NCBI GenBank assembly: GCA_937873345.1
Contig: CALMRL010000207.1
Coordinates: forward strand, 1 to 9,601
Reading direction: 5' to 3'
From: an uncultured Beijerinckiaceae bacterium
Lineage (GTDB): Bacteria > Pseudomonadota > Alphaproteobacteria > Rhizobiales > Beijerinckiaceae
Length of the DNA stretch: 9,601 bases
Shown: positions 6,697 through 9,601 of the stretch, one piece after another
Layout of the letters: every line of letters starts with the position of its first letter
How positions within the stretch are numbered: the stretch's first letter is position 1
Position numbers and translations under genes: made by a program
Notes under the pieces: model-generated
What the model saw: the letters and a program-made list of their open reading frames with translations, nothing else
Database searches by the model: none
What the model was told of the DNA's origin: nothing

Positions 6697-6723
6697 AAGA
6701 TGGCTCACGTTAGGAAATATGCT

Positions 6724-7506
6724 TTACGCCGGACGCATCGGACAGAGCGCGACGCCGGTGCTCCAGCGACACAAGCGGTTGATCGGCAGCGGCACCAGCA
6801 TGAAGGCGTGCTCCAGGCTCGCCAGCGCGCCCAGCGTGGCGACCAGGGCGTAGCCGGCCTTCACCGCCGGCTCCGCCGCGGGGTCGAGGGCGAAGCCCGC
6901 GAGCAGGGCGGCGAGCGCGAGCGAGGCGACGAGCGCCACGGGAAAGAAGGCGTTGACCGGTCCGCGCCGGAAATAGGAGCGCAGGTGCACGACCGGCGCC
7001 GGCAGGACCTCGTCGTTCAACTGCGGCACGCCGAGGAACAGGTTGAGCTTGGCCGAGATGCGCATCGCCCAGAGAACGGCGAAGGCGAGCACGCCGACAC
7101 GGTTGCTGCCGCCCGCCGTCACCGCGAGCACCGCCAGCCCGGTCAGCGTCAGCGCCACCTCATGGTAGAGGATGGCGCCGACCGCCGCGCGGAAGCGGTC
7201 GAACCCGCGGGCGCCGGCGGGGCAGGGGGCGGCGCGCGGGCCGGTGACGGCGCCGGACAGGAAGGCGATCTCCTGCGTGCCCCACAGCACGATCGCCGCG
7301 GTGAAGGCGGCGTAGACTCCGAGCGTCCCCGGCATCGCCGCCGTCTTGGCGAGCACCACGAGGCAGACGGGGAAGATGAGCGCGGCGCCGATGACGCTGG
7401 CGCGCAACGCGCCCGGTCGGCGCAGCACCAGGAGCAGCACCAGCCCGGTGGAGAACCACCAGACGAACAGGGTGTAGAGGAGGGCGCAGCCGAGAGCCAG
7501 GCTCAC
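6724..7506 (-). CDS. puhE: PuhE, photosynthetic complex assembly protein (DUF3623 type)
   Basis: A 260-residue polytopic membrane protein of usual family length with about seven hydrophobic segments. Recognisable PuhE signatures are GTQEIAFLSGAVTGPR (76-91), YHEVALTLTG (114-123), AMRISAKLNLFLGVPQLN (147-164), HLRSYFRR and the C-terminal LEHAFMLVPLP. In Rhodobacter capsulatus, puhE loss disturbs bacteriochlorophyll levels and the shift to phototrophic growth; the biochemical activity is unknown. The start is a GTG at 7506, 4 bp after the acsF stop, with GGTGA just upstream, so translation is probably coupled to acsF. It is the last recognisable photosynthesis gene on this side. A gene such as hemA, found next to puhE in some relatives, is absent; a hybrid kinase follows instead. 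Confidence 0.93.
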   Translation of the reverse strand: MSLALGCALLYTLFVWWFSTGLVLLLVLRRPGALRASVIGAALIFPVCLVVLAKTAAMPGTLGVYAAFTAAIVLWGTQEIAFLSGAVTGPRAAPCPAGARGFDRFRAAVGAILYHEVALTLTGLAVLAVTAGGSNRVGVLAFAVLWAMRISAKLNLFLGVPQLNDEVLPAPVVHLRSYFRRGPVNAFFPVALVASLALAALLAGFALDPAAEPAVKAGYALVATLGALASLEHAFMLVPLPINRLCRWSTGVALCPMRPA

Positions 7507-7510
7507 GGCG

Positions 7511-8611
7511 TCACCACGCGGGGGCGAGAAGGATCGTCGCCGGCAGCGCCGTCCGCTTCACCGGCAGGAGGTAGAGCCTCGCGAATACCGCCGCCGCGTT
7601 GAGTGCCAGGGCGCCGCGCTTGATCTTGCCGGTGATCCCGCCCTGCGCCCTGGCGGCGGCGCGCGCCTCGGTGATCCGCCACATCCTGTCAAGCCCGGCG
7701 CGGAAGGCGGGGTGGTCGCAGTCGAGCGCCACCGGGAAGCACTGCTTGGCGATCTCCTGCGTGATCGCGAAGACTTTGAAATCATAGTCCGTAGGGTCGA
7801 TACCGACGGCTTCGTGGAAGGCAGGGCGCATGTGGTCGCGCACGTACATCGTCGCGAAGACGGCGAGGAGGAAGAAGCGGATCCAAAGCGTGTTGCGGCC
7901 CTTGAGCAGGCTCGGGTCGGCGCGCATCAGCAGCGCGAAGGCCTCGCCGTGGCGGAACTCGTCGTTGCACCACTTCTCGAAGTACTTGAAGATCGGGTGG
8001 AACAGCCGGTCGGGATTGCGCTCCAGCTGCCGGTAGATGGTGATGTAGCGGGCGTAGCCGATCTTCTCCGACAGGTAGGTCGCGTAGAAGATGAACTTCG
8101 GCTTGAAGTAGGTGTACTTCTTCACGCGCGTCAGGAAACCGAGGTCGACGCCGATGCCGGCATCCTTGAGCGCCTCGTTGATGAAGCCGGCGTGGCGCGA
8201 CTCGTCGCGCGCCATGTAGGTGAAGAGGTCGCGGACGTCCTTGTTCGTGATCTGCTTCTTGATCTCCGAATAGAGCACGCAGCCCGAGAACTCGGCGGTG
8301 AGCGAGGAGACCATGAAGTCCTTGAATTCGCGGCGCAGCTCCGGTGGCAGCGCCTCGATGTCGGCCTCGAACGGACCCTCGCGGCGGAAGTGCGTGCGGT
8401 TGTGGTCCGCGCGCATCTCCGCGATCATCCGGTCCCACTCCGGGCGCACCCGCTCGATGTCGAGCCTTTCCATCGCCTTGAAGTCGGTGGTGTAGAAGCG
8501 CGGCGACAGGATCGTGTCCTCCTTCGCCGTCGCAAGGGACTCCTGCTCGCCGGTTGATCCTTGCGCGGTGACGCGGGTCATGCCGCGGACGCCGCCTTCG
8601 ATCGGGATCAT
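7511..8611 (-). CDS. acsF: AcsF, aerobic Mg-protoporphyrin IX monomethyl ester (oxidative) cyclase
   Basis: A diiron enzyme that uses O2 to close the fifth (E) ring of bacteriochlorophyll, turning Mg-protoporphyrin IX monomethyl ester into 3,8-divinyl protochlorophyllide. The 366-residue sequence is highly typical: TTDFKAMERLDIERVRPEWD, DFMVSSLTAEFSGCVLYSE (Glu107), TYMARDESRHAGFINEALKD (Glu137-X2-His140), YFKPKFIFYATYLSEKIGYARY (Glu182) and KWCNDEFRHGEAFALLMR (Glu218-X2-His221). These give the carboxylate and two ExxH ligands of a diiron site. The start at 8611 overlaps the previous stop as ATGA and has AGGGAGG about 5 bases upstream, so I prefer it to Met11. A member of this family means bacteriochlorophyll can be made with oxygen present; the anaerobic alternative BchE is not in view. 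Confidence 0.97.
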   Translation of the reverse strand: MIPIEGGVRGMTRVTAQGSTGEQESLATAKEDTILSPRFYTTDFKAMERLDIERVRPEWDRMIAEMRADHNRTHFRREGPFEADIEALPPELRREFKDFMVSSLTAEFSGCVLYSEIKKQITNKDVRDLFTYMARDESRHAGFINEALKDAGIGVDLGFLTRVKKYTYFKPKFIFYATYLSEKIGYARYITIYRQLERNPDRLFHPIFKYFEKWCNDEFRHGEAFALLMRADPSLLKGRNTLWIRFFLLAVFATMYVRDHMRPAFHEAVGIDPTDYDFKVFAITQEIAKQCFPVALDCDHPAFRAGLDRMWRITEARAAARAQGGITGKIKRGALALNAAAVFARLYLLPVKRTALPATILLAPAW

Positions 8612-8928
8612 GGGGCCCTCCCTTCGGAGAAACTGACTTCGTAGAGTTCGGTCAATTCGAGGTAGCCCTCGACGCGCGCCCGCAGCCGGGCGAGCGGCCC
8701 GGCGCGGCGGACGAGGGCGCGGCGCGCGACCACCGCCTTCTCGCCGAAGACCAAGCGCGATGGCGCGTCGAGGATCAGCACCTCGTCACCGGGGCCGGGG
8801 TCGCGGCCGTCGAGCTCGCAGTACGCGTGCAGGCTGTCGCCGGTCTGCTCCAGGTCGAGGGTGCAGGGCACCTCGACGACGTTTGGGCCGGACAGGACCT
8901 GGGGACCGGACAGCTCGTGCCTCGTCAC
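8608..8928 (-). CDS. Small uncharacterised protein between puhC and acsF
   Basis: A 106-residue soluble protein starting at GTG 8928, which overlaps the puhC stop as GTGA, and ending with a TGA that overlaps the acsF start as ATGA. An AAGGA lies 9-10 bases before the GTG. It has no signal peptide or membrane helix. It reads VVEVPCTLDLEQTGDSLHAY, then PGDEVLILDAPSRLVFGEK, then a basic helix VARRALVRRAGPLARLRARV and a short acidic end with YLELTELYEVSF. Cys22 and Cys37 are the only cysteines. From general knowledge, a small ORF of unknown function occupies this slot in other puh clusters, and this looks like that family; I know no assigned activity. Its coupling on both sides suggests a role in cyclase or reaction-centre assembly. 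The frame remains open upstream to about 9390, but that extension is the shadow of puhC. Confidence 0.8.
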   Translation of the reverse strand: MTRHELSGPQVLSGPNVVEVPCTLDLEQTGDSLHAYCELDGRDPGPGDEVLILDAPSRLVFGEKAVVARRALVRRAGPLARLRARVEGYLELTELYEVSFSEGRAP

Positions 8929-9452
8929 TGCGCCGCGTCCTTGCTCGCGACCTTGCCCGTCTGCGCCATCGCGGCGACCGGCAAGCCGTCCAGCAGTCGG
9001 GCGAAGGCGGCCTCGTTGGTCGGCCCGAAGGCGGCAAGCTCGATGTGCTCGCCCGTCTGCGGGTCGGCGATCGACAATCGCCCATCGGCCCAGCGGGTCA
9101 AGCGGAACGCGGTGCCGCTCGCCAGCTCGTTCAGCCGATGCTCGCGCACCAGGCCGCGCATGATGCCGCGCAGAAAGCCGCCGGTCGTCGGCTCGACCAC
9201 GGTGACGGGCCGACCGGTCGCGGCGTCGGCGATGGCGACGCCACCGTCGGCACGGTCGGTGAAGGTGAGGTCGCGGCTCGCCACGGCGACCGTCGGCGGC
9301 ATCACGACGTGGTTGCGGCCGGTCACCCGCGCGGCGCCGGCGATGGCGATGGTGAAGAGCATCAGCACGCCGGCGGCGATCAGCACCCACCCGGTGCTGC
9401 GCGGGCGCCCGGTCAGGCGGAGCAGCCCGAGGATCACGACGACGACGCCCAT
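8925..9452 (-). CDS. puhC: PuhC, photosynthetic complex assembly protein (N-terminus abnormal)
   Basis: PuhC is a membrane-anchored protein needed for normal reaction-centre/LH1 assembly. The family core is intact: one membrane helix (WVLIAAGVLMLFTIAIAGAA), then a presumably periplasmic domain with DLTFTDRADGGVAIADAATG, GGFLRGIMRGLVREHR, AFRLTRWADGRLSIADPQTG and ELAAFGPTNEAAFARLL. The ATG at 9452 gives 175 residues, but its first 15 (MGVVVVILGLLRLTG) are an extra hydrophobic stretch I would not expect in PuhC. The native N-terminus probably begins near RPRSTGWV (about 9407). Upstream the same frame continues without a stop into an MscS-channel fragment, so the true start has been lost or replaced. 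puhA and puhB, usually directly upstream, are not there. It is coupled to the next ORF by a GTGA overlap. Confidence 0.8.
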   Translation of the reverse strand: MGVVVVILGLLRLTGRPRSTGWVLIAAGVLMLFTIAIAGAARVTGRNHVVMPPTVAVASRDLTFTDRADGGVAIADAATGRPVTVVEPTTGGFLRGIMRGLVREHRLNELASGTAFRLTRWADGRLSIADPQTGEHIELAAFGPTNEAAFARLLDGLPVAAMAQTGKVASKDAAQ

Positions 9453-9601
9453 GTCCTCGCGCACCAGCAGCAGCAGGCCGGCGAACCAGTTCTGCAGGAT
9501 GTCCTTGAAGGCGAAGCCGACTGCCAACGATCCGACGCCGAGCGCGCCGAGCAGCCGCTTCGCCGTGCCCTCCATCTTGTTGGTGCAGACCGCGAAGGCG
9601 C
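9453..9601 (-). pseudogene. Fragment of an MscS-family mechanosensitive channel, fused in frame to puhC
   Basis: From the window edge to about 9453 the frame encodes the pore-lining region of an MscS-type small-conductance channel: ALGVGSLAVGFAFKDILQNW followed by FAGLLLLVRE. In the family this is followed by a beta domain beginning roughly PFRVGD and then the cytosolic vestibule; here it switches to an unrelated hydrophobic stretch and then PuhC. The beta and C-terminal domains are missing, so the channel is broken if this is real. The 5' part lies beyond the window. No stop codon separates it from puhC. An internal ATG at 9575 exists but is unlikely to be the gene's start. Confidence 0.75.

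Noticed and set aside
6496..7602. 368-codon open frame on the plus strand across puhE
   Set aside because: Composed of Arg/Gln/Glu/His-rich low-complexity sequence antisense to puhE and the kinase start.
8929..9390. Upstream extension of the small ORF before acsF
   Set aside because: It overlaps the conserved PuhC core in another frame and is Arg-rich; the GTG at 8928 gives tight coupling.

Overview
The window is GC-rich throughout (about 70% G+C by eye, with strong G/C third-codon bias). It looks like alphaproteobacterial chromosome, most plausibly Hyphomicrobiales-like. The evidence is a bacteriochlorophyll/reaction-centre assembly operon that uses the oxygen-dependent cyclase AcsF, a secreted transglutaminase-like cysteine peptidase of a type common in rhizobia-like bacteria, and a consensus CtrA box. 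An aerobic or facultative anoxygenic phototroph, or a relative that has partly lost phototrophy, fits best. No rRNA, tRNA, CRISPR, insertion sequence or phage gene was seen.

Layout. The left part (1-3530) reads on the plus strand: the tail of an unrecognised gene; a chimeric ORF joining the start of a phospholipase/carboxylesterase to the end of glutamyl-Q tRNA(Asp) synthetase; rfbH, a complete CDP-4-keto-6-deoxyglucose-3-dehydrase with its full set of diagnostic residues; a small three-helix membrane protein; and a secreted BTLCP-family peptidase behind a CtrA box. The right part (3557-9601) reads on the minus strand and meets the left part tail to tail at about 3530-3560. In transcription order it holds an MscS-channel fragment fused in frame to puhC, a small conserved-looking ORF, acsF, puhE, a hybrid sensor histidine kinase and a TauE/SafE permease.

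How the genes work together. puhC, the 106-codon ORF, acsF and puhE are packed with GTGA and ATGA start/stop overlaps and a 4-bp gap, so they look translationally coupled and should act together in assembling the photosynthetic complex and making bacteriochlorophyll. The kinase (58 bp after puhE) and the permease (31 bp after the kinase) may be read from the same transcript, but a 20-bp perfect inverted repeat lies in front of the kinase. The left-hand genes show no evident shared pathway.

Main oddity. Two hybrid reading frames sit near the two ends: hydrolase-GluQ (junction about 330-347) and MscS-PuhC (junction about 9400-9455). Each joins the front of one conserved gene to the back of another on the same strand and in frame. 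At the right-hand junction puhA and puhB, which normally precede puhC, are absent. These are either real deletion/rearrangement scars or assembly chimeras; the sequence alone cannot decide, and reads spanning the junctions would.
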